Origin: Thermoanaerobacter wiegelii Rt8.B1
GTDB lineage: Bacteria > Bacillota > Thermoanaerobacteria > Thermoanaerobacterales > Thermoanaerobacteraceae
Reading direction: 5' to 3'
Length of the DNA: 64,000 nucleotides
Assembly: GCF_000147695.2 (NCBI RefSeq)
Contig: NC_015958.1
Location: forward strand, 2,649,501-2,713,500
Both the position numbers and the translations under genes were made by a program. Below, piece by piece: positions 55,482 to 64,000 of the stretch (the stretch's first letter is position 1; each line of letters starts with the position of its first letter). Below the pieces are notes generated by a model, which saw only the letters and a list, made by a program, of their open reading frames with translations, was not told the DNA's origin and made no database searches.

Positions 55482-56771
55482 TTATACCCCATTGTAAATC
55501 AACTTTCCATTAAATATGTTTATAAAAAACACTTTATTGTTGCTTTCTCCAATCCAAACAGGGATAAATTGTCCCTCATAATACGCATAACCTATTTTTA
55601 AATCAGAAAGCGGTTCTCGCCAGTTTATCTCTTTTAATCCCATTGCAAGAGGTTGCTTCAATTTTGTATGAGAAATTAAATAACTTCCATTACTCATCAA
55701 ATCTAAATACAAAACTCGTGCATATTTAATATTGCCATTTGAAATATTTATTTCGATTGGAAAATCCAGCATTTCTTTTTGCAAAATTCGAAGAGGATAA
55801 TCAAATATATAATTAAAATAAAAAGTATATTCCCCTTTTTCTTCTTTGAAATCCATCAGATAAATATCGTCAACTTTTATCCCTATTTCCTCCAAAAAGA
55901 CGACAGATTTTCTCAGTGCAAAAATTTTATCAGTGGGAGAAGCTTCAGAAACAGTGTCATAAAATTCTATATACCCATTTTGATATAAGCGCAGACTTTT
56001 TAAACCGTCGGTATAAACAGTACATCCGTTATTCTCGGTAATTTTTCTTACAACAGAGATATTTGTAAAAAATTTTTCTAGAAAATGGGGGTCAGATTCA
56101 AAATTTGTTTCTTTACTATATATTTTTTTTATCGAAAACGTTAGAGAAGGTATGTACACGTTTTTTTCAAAATATGCATTGCCTTCCTCATAAACAGATT
56201 CACACACACTGACCTCATCTTTAGGGAAATTCTTTATAATGTTTTTTAAATCCTCCATCTCTAAATAATTGAAACTATAAAATTTTTTATTGGCTGCATC
56301 CTTCACAAAAATTTGATTTTTTTCTATGTTAACGATAATCTCTTTTACATATACATTGCTATTTATTTTTCTAGACCAGCTATCTCTGTTGCTAAAAATA
56401 TCTTTTAACAAGTCACCATTTGCACTTTTTCCCATTAAAAACCGCATAAACGTACCTTTTTGTGCGTTTTCCCAACTATTCTCATCGACTACATTTATTT
56501 TTTCTTCTTTATTTGAACTAATAAAATCCGTTGTTTTTTTCCATAAAGAAAAGGAAAGATTACCATCTGATACTAAGTACACTTTTCCTTGCAAACCCAC
56601 AAAAGTGTATTCTGGCCTTATTATACGAAAAATGTCCACCTTTGTATTTGTGGACTTTTTATTAATAAATGATAATTCATTTTGCGGAAAGGATATCCAC
56701 AGTTTATAAGTTAAATACACGCTAGTTAAAACAAGAAAAAACAATAGCAGTGACTTAATCTTCTCCCTCAT
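55482..56771 (-). CDS. walH: WalH/YycH, regulator of the WalK kinase
   Basis: 429-aa protein with an N-terminal membrane segment (about 6-22) and a large extracytoplasmic part that matches YycH in layout and position. The sequence is weakly conserved; the C-terminal LKIGYAYYEGQFIPVWIGES and FINIFNGKLIYNG resemble YycI endings. It lies between a small exported protein and walI. Confidence 0.82.
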   Translation of the reverse strand: MREKIKSLLLFFLVLTSVYLTYKLWISFPQNELSFINKKSTNTKVDIFRIIRPEYTFVGLQGKVYLVSDGNLSFSLWKKTTDFISSNKEEKINVVDENSWENAQKGTFMRFLMGKSANGDLLKDIFSNRDSWSRKINSNVYVKEIIVNIEKNQIFVKDAANKKFYSFNYLEMEDLKNIIKNFPKDEVSVCESVYEEGNAYFEKNVYIPSLTFSIKKIYSKETNFESDPHFLEKFFTNISVVRKITENNGCTVYTDGLKSLRLYQNGYIEFYDTVSEASPTDKIFALRKSVVFLEEIGIKVDDIYLMDFKEEKGEYTFYFNYIFDYPLRILQKEMLDFPIEINISNGNIKYARVLYLDLMSNGSYLISHTKLKQPLAMGLKEINWREPLSDLKIGYAYYEGQFIPVWIGESNNKVFFINIFNGKLIYNGV

Positions 56772-56783
56772 CCTTCAAGACCT

Positions 56784-57179
56784 CTATTTTAAAAGAGATT
56801 TTATTATATCTTCAATGGCAGTAATTGTTATTTGCAAAATCCCATCCTTTTTTGTAAGTATCACATGGCCTTTTATTATTTGCAATTGGTCGTCTTTATA
56901 AGCTTTTATTACTATATAATTATCCCCATAGCTTAAAGTCAACAATTTTGCGAAAAGCATTGTATCGCCAATTACCCATTTGTCGCTTAAATTATCGTTT
57001 AAGATAAGCTCTACAGTAGTATTAGGTTGTCCACTCCCAGAAATTATAAAATATTTGTTGTCCGTTTTTACATCGTTTATATTAGTTTTAACTTTTATGA
57101 GGTCTTCTGCATATCCATATGACATAAAAAGAGTCATAAACATCATCACTGCTACAAATAAAGCAACTATTTTTTTCAA
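56784..57179 (-). CDS. Small exported protein of unknown function in the wal operon
   Basis: 131-aa protein with a signal peptide (about 1-24, cleavage near SYGYA-ED) and a beta-rich domain that looks like an Ig-like fold (QPNTTVELILNDNLSDKWV). It stands between walK and walH, where Bacillus has no gene. It may interact with the sensor domains of WalK or WalH; this is a guess from position. Confidence 0.7.
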   Translation of the reverse strand: MKKIVALFVAVMMFMTLFMSYGYAEDLIKVKTNINDVKTDNKYFIISGSGQPNTTVELILNDNLSDKWVIGDTMLFAKLLTLSYGDNYIVIKAYKDDQLQIIKGHVILTKKDGILQITITAIEDIIKSLLK

Positions 57180-57266
57180 GGATATCCCTCCTTCTCCTTT
57201 ATGGTTTTATTATACAGTACTATTATTACAATATTGTTACAGTAATATTAAATTATTATTACGAAT

Positions 57267-58973
57267 TTACTGGTATGGCAGTTTAACCCTCACTATAGTG
57301 CCTTTTCCTACTTCGCTTTCTATGTTTACTTCTCCTTTGTGAAGTTCTACTATTTGTTTTACAATAGAAAGCCCTAATCCTGTACCTCCAAGCTCTCTGG
57401 ATCTGGCTTTATCTACTCTGTAAAACCTTTCAAAAATTCGAGGCAGGTCTTCTTTAGGAATTCCTATACCGTTGTCTTCCACAATGAAGGTTGCAAAATT
57501 TTCATCATATTCTGTCATAACTTTTATCATTCCGTTTTCTGGAGTATATTTTATAGCATTAGTTACTAAGTTAACTATTACTTGTTCCATTTTATCTTTG
57601 TCAATATACACATGCCTTGGCGTTTCTTGAAGGTCGACGATAAGTTTCTGATTTTTTTTATGAGCTTCAATAGAAAGTCTATTTATTACGTCAATTATTA
57701 CTTCATTTAAATTTTTATGCTCAAATTTGAGGTTTTTGTCTTCAGAATCCATTTTAGATAAAAGAAGTAAATCTTTTACAAGACGTGTCATTCTGTCAGT
57801 TTCTGAATCTATTATTTTTAAAAATCTCTTTAAATATTCAGCATCTACGTCGCTGTAAAGAAGAGTTTCAACATAGCTTTTTATGGTAGCAAGAGGAGTT
57901 CTAAGTTCATGAGAGACATTTGCCACAAACTCCTTCCTCATGGCATCCAATTTGTGTTGCTCCGTGATATCGTGAAGTACATAAACATATCCTTCTATTT
58001 GTTGATTGCTTTTTAGCGGAGCTATGTTAACTGTTAAAACCTTGTTTCCGCAATTCATTGTCGCTACTGCATCTTCTTTTTCTAAATTTAGTATTCCCTC
58101 TATTGGCATTCCTAATTCCAGCTTCACATTTAACATTTTCTCGGCAGCCTCATTATAGTGGATTATGTTGCCTTTTGCATCTGTTGCCACAACACCATCG
58201 GTCATAAATTGTATAATAGCTTCTATTTTGTTTTTTTCACCTTGAATATCATTTAAAGTCTGTTTTAACCGCAAAGATAAAAAATTAAACATTTCACCTA
58301 ATTTTCCTATTTCATCATTAGATTTTATCTTTATCGTCACATCAAAATTACCTTCTGCCATCTTTTGAGCATATTTTGTCACTTCTTTGATGGGGTCAGT
58401 TATAGTCTTGGACAAAATATATCCAAGCACCATAGTAATTCCAACAGCAAAAAGAGTAGCACTCGAAAGAATCAAATTGACATCCCATAAAGTCTCATAT
58501 ATTCCATTTAAAGAACCGCTAATATACACAACTCCATTTATTTTACCATCGCTATTATAAACTGGCATGGCAAAGCTTTTTATTTTTCCAGTAGAATTAT
58601 AATCATCAGTCACTTCATTTCCGATTTCTCCTGATAGGGCTTTGACAATAGCAGGAGTCATCATTTTTCCCCTATCCCCAGTTGAACTAGCTAAAATATT
58701 TCCTTTATTATCCAAAATGTACACATACTTTACGTTTGAATTAGGACCCATGTACATATTTATCACATTTTTTAAGCTTTTTGCATCCATGTTGTCTTTA
58801 AGGGTAAAAGAAATACCTCGTGCTTGCGCTTCAAGGTAATTGTCAAAGTTATTCATGTGGTAATTTTCAAGAGATTTATAAAGATATACCCATATGATTT
58901 CCATTGCTACAAGTATTAGCAAAGTATATATGAGAATTATTTTCCATTGAATGCTTTTAAATCTGCTTCTCAT
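57267..58973 (-). CDS. walK: Sensor histidine kinase WalK (YycG)
   Basis: 568-aa membrane kinase governing cell-wall turnover with WalR. It has two membrane segments (about 11-30 and 160-182) around an extracytoplasmic sensor domain, a HAMP domain, a PAS domain, HisKA with His355 (NVSHELRTPL), and an ATPase domain with the N, G1 and G2 boxes (NLVTNAIKYTP, VEDNGIGIP, GGTGLGLSI). I chose ATG 58973, which overlaps the end of walR by 17 bases; the open frame back to 59039 lies inside walR. Confidence 0.96.
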   Translation of the reverse strand: MRSRFKSIQWKIILIYTLLILVAMEIIWVYLYKSLENYHMNNFDNYLEAQARGISFTLKDNMDAKSLKNVINMYMGPNSNVKYVYILDNKGNILASSTGDRGKMMTPAIVKALSGEIGNEVTDDYNSTGKIKSFAMPVYNSDGKINGVVYISGSLNGIYETLWDVNLILSSATLFAVGITMVLGYILSKTITDPIKEVTKYAQKMAEGNFDVTIKIKSNDEIGKLGEMFNFLSLRLKQTLNDIQGEKNKIEAIIQFMTDGVVATDAKGNIIHYNEAAEKMLNVKLELGMPIEGILNLEKEDAVATMNCGNKVLTVNIAPLKSNQQIEGYVYVLHDITEQHKLDAMRKEFVANVSHELRTPLATIKSYVETLLYSDVDAEYLKRFLKIIDSETDRMTRLVKDLLLLSKMDSEDKNLKFEHKNLNEVIIDVINRLSIEAHKKNQKLIVDLQETPRHVYIDKDKMEQVIVNLVTNAIKYTPENGMIKVMTEYDENFATFIVEDNGIGIPKEDLPRIFERFYRVDKARSRELGGTGLGLSIVKQIVELHKGEVNIESEVGKGTIVRVKLPYQ

Positions 58974-59652
58974 CGCTAAAATAGTAACCAACCCCTCTTT
59001 TTGTGTGAATAAGCTTGGGGTTACTGGGGTCATCTTCAATTTTTTCTCTCAGTCTTCTTATGGTGACATCTACCGTTCTAATATCACCCAGATATTCATA
59101 ACCCCATACCTTTTCCAATAGCATTTCGCGTGAAAAAATAAGCCCCTTGTTTAAAATGAGAAATCTCAAAAGTTCAAATTCTCTGGAGGTAAGTTCTATC
59201 TCTTTATTGTTTTTTTCTACTTTATATTTCGACATGTCAATTTTTAAATTTTTTACGTAAATGATATTCCCAGACTCGTTTCCATTTAAACTAATTCTCC
59301 TTAAATTAGCTTTTACTCGTGCTATGAGTTCTCTTATAGAAAAAGGTTTCGTTATGTAGTCATCAGCTCCCAATTCCAGTCCCAATACTTTGTCTACTTC
59401 TTCCTCTTTAGCCGTCAACATCAAAATAGGTATAGTCATTGATTGCCTTAGAGTCCTTAGTACTGAAAAACCGTCTAATTTAGGCAACATCACATCAAGT
59501 ATTATCAAATCTGGATTTTGCTCTTTTGCTATTTTTAAAGCCTCTTCCCCATCATAAGCTTCATAAGTTATGTATCCCTCTTTTTCCAGATTGTATTTGA
59601 TTATCTCAACTATGGGCTTCTCATCATCAACTATCAGTATTCTGTAACTCAT
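58957..59652 (-). CDS. walR: Response regulator WalR (YycF)
   Basis: 231-aa OmpR-family regulator. The phosphoacceptor is Asp53 (LIILDVMLP) and Lys103 is in ITKPFS. The C-terminal winged helix has SREFELLRFL and RTVDVTIRRLREKIEDDP. It controls autolysin and wall genes and is usually essential. The gene has GGGGGAAG before the ATG. It starts the wal operon (walR-walK-small gene-walH-walI). Confidence 0.97.
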   Translation of the reverse strand: MSYRILIVDDEKPIVEIIKYNLEKEGYITYEAYDGEEALKIAKEQNPDLIILDVMLPKLDGFSVLRTLRQSMTIPILMLTAKEEEVDKVLGLELGADDYITKPFSIRELIARVKANLRRISLNGNESGNIIYVKNLKIDMSKYKVEKNNKEIELTSREFELLRFLILNKGLIFSREMLLEKVWGYEYLGDIRTVDVTIRRLREKIEDDPSNPKLIHTKRGVGYYFSDEKQI

Positions 59653-59687
59653 TTTTCTTCCCCCTTGTCTTTTTATAGGGTTAAAGC

Positions 59688-59712
59688 AAGAAGAGCAACA
59701 CTCTCCTTGCTT
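59688..59712 (-). terminator. Terminator before walR
   Basis: GCAAGGAGAG / CTCTTCTTGC hairpin with one mismatch, at the stop codon of the upstream peptidase gene and followed by TTTAACCC on the minus strand. Confidence 0.65.
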
Positions 59713-60518
59713 TATTTCACTGAATCTATAAATTTCTCTAAATCTTGTCCTGTAACTTTATAAAAACTCTCACTTAAACTTAACCCTCTCCCCAAATATT
59801 TTAAAATATCTCTTATGCTTTGCATCCCATATTTATCACTTATGGCTTTTACTATTTCAAAAGACCTTTTATAGGCCAATGTCTCATCTAATTGGTTAAA
59901 GTTATAAGTCAACTCTTTGAGGGAATAGGGTTTATCACCTGTTACACCTTCACCCCAGACAAAACCGTTTTCTCGATATTCTTCCAAAAGGGCTATACCT
60001 TCTGTAAACCATACGGGGTAATTGCCTCTCGCAATATCATCTACAACAAGGTGGGCAAATTCGTGTACAATCGGTCCGTCATGCTCAAAGACTTTTTCTA
60101 GGTCTTCTGTAGGACTAATCCACAATTCAGGTGATACTATGCTTATGACTCCATTTAAATAAAGCCCCATCGCAGTATCCCCTTTTGCAAGTGAAAAATC
60201 TGTGTTCATTTTTTCAGGGTCATGGTACATTATAATGACGGTTTTACCAGGTGGTTTGTAATCTAAATCTTTAGTAACACTATCATAATGTTTTTCTGCA
60301 ATTTCTAAAGCAAGAGAAACGTATTTTTCATCTGGCATGGTATATCGCACTATAAAGTGCTCACTTTGTGTTGTTTTGTAATCTTTTACATTATCTGTTA
60401 AACTATTTTCTTTTATTTCTCTCACATAAGGATAGGAAGCCACCATAATTTTGTTAGCATAATAAAGAGAAATGAACAAAATAAGTGCAATAGCAAAAGC
60501 AATAATTTTCTTTTTCAT
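59712..60518 (-). CDS. Membrane-anchored gluzincin peptidase (peptidase MA-like)
   Basis: 268-aa protein with an N-terminal membrane anchor (about 4-24). The zinc motif HEFAH (VHEFAHLVVDD, His152 and His156) and a downstream Glu in WFTEGIALLEEY fit peptidase MA-like gluzincins. It probably works outside the membrane. Terminators bound it on both sides. Substrate unknown. Confidence 0.82.
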   Translation of the reverse strand: MKKKIIAFAIALILFISLYYANKIMVASYPYVREIKENSLTDNVKDYKTTQSEHFIVRYTMPDEKYVSLALEIAEKHYDSVTKDLDYKPPGKTVIIMYHDPEKMNTDFSLAKGDTAMGLYLNGVISIVSPELWISPTEDLEKVFEHDGPIVHEFAHLVVDDIARGNYPVWFTEGIALLEEYRENGFVWGEGVTGDKPYSLKELTYNFNQLDETLAYKRSFEIVKAISDKYGMQSIRDILKYLGRGLSLSESFYKVTGQDLEKFIDSVK

Positions 60519-60665
60519 CCTGTATCACCTCACATACATTTAAAACCCCGTATGTAATTTATATGTAGAGGCTTTTATATGTATGAAGCGATACAGGTTT
60601 TTTTGACAAATATAATTACAACTGTATTATAACATTCATAAATACTTGTAGCAACCCTACAAAAA

Positions 60666-60688
60666 TAAAAAGCCCTCCATAGGGCTTG
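60666..60688 (-). terminator. Terminator after the M23 peptidase gene
   Basis: AGCCCT-CCAT-AGGGCT (60671-60686) is followed on the minus strand by TTTTTATTTTTG, a strong U-tract. Confidence 0.85.
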
Positions 60689-60696
60689 TCACAATT

Positions 60697-62051
60697 TCAT
60701 CTATTTAAATATGATAAAGGATTAACTGGAACACCATTTTTTCTAACTTCAAAGTGGAGATGAGACCCTGTTGCACGACCTGTCGAACCTACCAAAGCAA
60801 TTTTTTGTCCTTTCGCCACTTTATCGCCTTTCTTAACAAGGAGTTTACTAGCGTGTCCGTAATAAGTAACATAACCATTGTGATGGTCAATTTTCACTAA
60901 ATAGCCATAGCCACTTTCCCAACCAGAAAATATAACAGTTCCTGCATCTGCAGCATAGATAGGAGTTCCTTCTGAAGCTGCTATATCAACTCCCGTATGG
61001 AAACTCCCCCATCTAGGACCAAATCGTGAGGTTATTGTACCTCTCGCAGGATAATTAAAAGACCCTGTAGCAACATAAGATATTCTTTTTGAACCTACGG
61101 CAACTATTTTGTTGATAGGATTTTCAAGGACATTTTCGTTCTTTATTTTTTTGAAACCTCAATGCCATTGTAACTTACAACAACAGCAGTTACCTCTTTC
61201 AAACCTTTTTTACCTTCTACTAACACTTTAGACTGATTGGTATACAGTTTGTCATCTTTAGTAAGCTTTGTCTCAAAAGGTATTTCCTCTTTGTAAACTA
61301 TTCTCTTTTCAGTAACAACCGTGACATTAGGTACAGCAGAAGATAAATATATTATTTGTCCTGGTTTTAAATTTTCTGTAAGGCCAGGATTTAATTTTAA
61401 AATATCATCAATGTACATGTCGTGGTCTCTTGCAATAGACCACAAACTATCGTTTTCTTTTACAGTGTATGTAACAGCTTTTTTTACAGGTTGTTGCAAT
61501 ATTTTTAACGCTTCCTCAAAGCTTACTAAATATTTTGGAGGTATGTACTTTTCTTCAATTTTGACATCCTCTTTAAAATATGTTCTATCAGAATCCTTTG
61601 CGTATTTATTCTTTAACATTTCAAGAACCTTATTTGCCTCTTCTTCATTTTTTAACGCAGTCACAAACTTGCCATCTACTATTATGGCAGCAGCTTTGCA
61701 GCTAAAACTCATAGCATTTTCCAAATTAGCATAAATTTTATGTACATCTGTCAACTCTTTATTTGATACTCTTACCCTTTCAAATTTTATTTGCTGATTT
61801 AAAACTATATCCGTTCCTGTCTTTTGCTTTTCTTTTTTATGTAATTCTTCTATAAAACTTTTTACCTCATCTATATTCTTGGTAATTCCAATAGTTTCAC
61901 CATTTACTGTTATCTTGTAGGCAAATCCTTCTTCATATACAATAAAAGAAAGACCTATGGACAGTGCTACCACAAAAGCTATAATATTGTTCTTGTAAGT
62001 CTTTAATAAACCAAGAAAAAACTTATAGCTTTTATCCCCCACCTTCCCCAT
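60697..62051 (-). pseudogene. M23 endopeptidase with LysM and G5 domains, frameshifted
   Basis: Two frames encode one cell-wall hydrolase of about 450 aa. The first (62051-61143) has a membrane segment (about 20-40), a LysM domain (about 190-238: YTVKENDSLWSIARDHDMY) and a G5 domain (about 242-298). The second holds the M23 lysostaphin-type domain with HTGVDIA and HLHFEV metal ligands. The break is at the T-run 61146-61152: seven A residues on the coding strand where eight would read SKKIKNENVLENP. The frame after the break is fully open, so the damage is one base. If the frameshift is real the protein would be truncated before its catalytic domain. Confidence 0.88.
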
Positions 62052-62288
62052 AGTATTCTCCTTTCTTCTGTTAATCTTTTTTAATTATACCATACTTTTT
62101 TGTAAAACCAAATTTTAATTAATGAAATTTTTAGCATCTTTCTATATTGTATGTTATACTTCAAACTAATATTCCTATATATACTTATTTAATTTAACAA
62201 TATACTCAAATATTCCGATAATTATGTTAAATTCTTTTCAATTGAAGAGGCTATTTCGCTGTGTTATAATATATTCGAGGTGGGGAGG

Positions 62289-63263
62289 ATGAGCGTTTTT
62301 AGATTTTTAAACGAAAATGACGATTGGGGAAGTACTCCCATCAGCAATTATTTTATAAATCATTTCATGTTGGATGCCCCAGGCGAATATGTCAAAGTAT
62401 ATATTTTGGGATTGAAATATTGCTATTATGGTAATGAAATACCTTTGAAAACTTTAGCAGATAAATTATTTATGTCAGATATAGAAATTGACAGAGCTTT
62501 GAAGTATTGGGAAAAATCAGGCTTAGTTAAATTAAAATACATAGATGGTGAATACACAGTTGAATATTTCCCGGTTATTCCACAACCAACCTCAAATCAC
62601 AGCGTGTCCTTACAGGACCCTCAAGTAAAACAAATGTTTGAAGCAATTGAATTGACTTTAGGAAGGCCTTTAACCCCCACAGAAATGGAAACATATTTAA
62701 GCTGGATAGATGAATACGGCTTTTCCTTGGAAATAATAACGATGTTAGTAAGTTATTGCGCTTCTAAAAACAAAACTTCTTTAAGATATATGGAAAAGGT
62801 AGCAATAGCCTGGCATGACGCAGGTCTTAAAACCGCATTAGATGTAGAAGAATACTTAAAAGCAGAAAACAAAAGATGGCAAAATTATAGAAAGATTTTA
62901 AATGCTTTAGGCCTTAAAGAGGATGAATTAATGGAATCCCACAAAGAGATGATGGACCGCTGGATGGACGATTTAGGTTTTGATGTAGATGTGATAATAA
63001 AAGCCTGCAACGAATGTACTCTTAAATTGAATGAACCCAGTTTCCCTTATATAAATAAAATACTAATCAACTGGTTTAATGAAGGTATAAGAACAGTAGA
63101 AGATTTAGAAAATAAAAAGTCCTCTACAAAGAAAAAAACTCCTGTTACCTCAGGTTTTAAAGCTCCTAAAAACTACTTCAACAGCTACTCTCAGAGAAGT
63201 TACGACATAGAAGATTTGGAGAAAAAGCTTTTAGCCCATTCAAGGAGTGAATTAAATGAATGA
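62289..63263 (+). CDS. DnaD/DnaB-like replication initiation protein
   Basis: 324-aa protein with an N-terminal winged helix (FINHFMLDAPGEYVKVYILGLKY) and two DnaD-like helical domains (about 100-180 and 185-275), each with the YxxxIxxW-type ending (SYCASKNKTSLRYMEKVAIAWHD and PYINKILINWFNEG). It helps load the replicative helicase. I start at ATG 62289 with GAGGTGGGG upstream. It overlaps the next gene by eight bases, a pairing typical of Clostridia. Confidence 0.9.
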   Translation: MSVFRFLNENDDWGSTPISNYFINHFMLDAPGEYVKVYILGLKYCYYGNEIPLKTLADKLFMSDIEIDRALKYWEKSGLVKLKYIDGEYTVEYFPVIPQPTSNHSVSLQDPQVKQMFEAIELTLGRPLTPTEMETYLSWIDEYGFSLEIITMLVSYCASKNKTSLRYMEKVAIAWHDAGLKTALDVEEYLKAENKRWQNYRKILNALGLKEDELMESHKEMMDRWMDDLGFDVDVIIKACNECTLKLNEPSFPYINKILINWFNEGIRTVEDLENKKSSTKKKTPVTSGFKAPKNYFNSYSQRSYDIEDLEKKLLAHSRSELNE

Positions 63264-64000
63264 AAACATCATCCATGAAATCCTTAAAGAATATGAAATG
63301 AAAAGAGATAAGGCTTTGCAAGAAGCCCTTTACCGTAAAAACAAACTTTATAAAAAAATTCCTGAACTTGAAAAAATTGAGGAAGAGATTAAGAACGTAG
63401 GAATCGAAATAACTCAATCAATTTTTAAAGAACCTGAAAAGGGAAGAGAACTTTTAAATCTTTTAAAAGAGAGGTTAAATAAATTAAAAAAGAAGAAGGC
63501 TTATCTCTTAGAATCTAATGGATACCCTGAAGATTATCTAGAACCTAAATACGAATGCAACATATGCAAAGATACAGGATATGTAAATGGAAAGCGATGT
63601 AAATGTTTTGACCAAAAGCTTATAAATATTTATTATAAACAATCAAGTATAGCCGAAATACTTAAAAAAGAAAATTTCTCTAATTTTAATTTCGAATATT
63701 ATTCAGACAAACCCTATGGAGATAAGCCTTCCCCAAGAAGCAACATGAAAAATATTGTAGAGTTTTCTCTTAATTTTATAAAAAATTTTGATACTACCGC
63801 TGAAAGTCTTTTTTTCTATGGAGACTCGGGTCTTGGTAAAACATTCCTTGCTAATTGTATAGCAAAGGAATTATTAGATAGAGGTAAAAGTGTGATATAT
63901 CGAACAGCGCCAGATTTAATTGAAGGTTTGAGAATAAACAAGCTTAATGCTGATGGCAGTAGTTATAATGAATATTTGGAATTGTTAAAAGAATGTGACC
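63256..64000 (+). CDS. DnaC/DnaI-type helicase loader ATPase (C-terminus beyond window)
   Basis: The frame is open from ATG 63256 to the right edge (about 248 codons). An N-terminal helical region carries the zinc motif CNICKDTGYVNGKRCKC (about 97-113). The AAA+ domain begins with Walker A GDSGLGKTFL (about 192-201). Proteins of this shape load the replicative helicase together with DnaD. AAGGAG lies 9 bases upstream, within the end of the dnaD-like gene. Confidence 0.9.
   Translation, partial: MNENIIHEILKEYEMKRDKALQEALYRKNKLYKKIPELEKIEEEIKNVGIEITQSIFKEPEKGRELLNLLKERLNKLKKKKAYLLESNGYPEDYLEPKYECNICKDTGYVNGKRCKCFDQKLINIYYKQSSIAEILKKENFSNFNFEYYSDKPYGDKPSPRSNMKNIVEFSLNFIKNFDTTAESLFFYGDSGLGKTFLANCIAKELLDRGKSVIYRTAPDLIEGLRINKLNADGSSYNEYLELLKECD

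Overview
The window is AT-rich, dense in genes and mostly coded on the minus strand. It looks like the chromosome of a thermophilic, anaerobic, endospore-forming Firmicute close to Thermoanaerobacter. Supporting features are the walRK/yycHI block with murA, htrA and rlmH, a clostridial-type sufCBDSU operon, a spore photoproduct lyase-like gene, a very large type I-B CRISPR locus, and abundant IS110, ISLre2, IS200/IS605 and IS4-like elements. The genus is inferred; no rRNA or tRNA gene was seen.

Region by region. Positions 1-7850 hold a secreted subtilisin-like protease (cut by the left edge), a carboxy-terminal processing protease, and a threonine operon (ACT protein-hom-thrC-thrB) with its own promoter and terminator. 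Positions 8.2-10 kb hold an IS110-family element with a structured non-coding region. An APC permease, walJ and an old-yellow-enzyme reductase follow. Between walJ and the reductase is a small cluster of DnaA boxes. Positions 14.6-19.4 kb are a nested insertion: an ISLre2 element (8-bp target duplication) whose transposase is split by a 3204-bp element with 18-bp terminal repeats and a 6-bp target duplication. The inner element carries a zinc-ribbon protein, a DDE transposase and an AAA+ ATPase, an arrangement that recalls a minimal Tn7/Tn5053 relative.

Positions 19.4-38.2 kb are the CRISPR-Cas I-B locus. In transcription order (minus strand) it reads cas6, [IS4-like element], cas8b (frameshifted), cas7, cas5, cas3, leader, an array of 86 complete repeats, [IS110 element inside the trailer-end repeat], an S51 peptidase gene lying between CRISPR repeats, cas4, cas1, cas2. 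The array therefore sits between cas3 and the adaptation genes. The IS110 copy has split one repeat into two 17-bp halves sharing four bases, and the non-coding region upstream of its transposase folds like a bridge RNA with segments matching both the element junction and the repeat.

Positions 38.4-64 kb are core chromosome: a GH18/stalk-domain protein, sufCBDSU behind an IscR-like operator, a lone groES, a two-domain redoxin, an SP-lyase-like radical SAM protein, a tnpB-only IS605 element, tyrS, two convergent rlmH paralogues, htrA with a start-codon hairpin, murA, the wal operon, a frameshifted M23 endopeptidase gene and the start of a dnaD-dnaI pair.

Four genes are broken by a one-base change in a poly-A run (inner-element ATPase, cas8b, tnpB, M23 peptidase). 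Sequencing error should be excluded before any of these is treated as biology.
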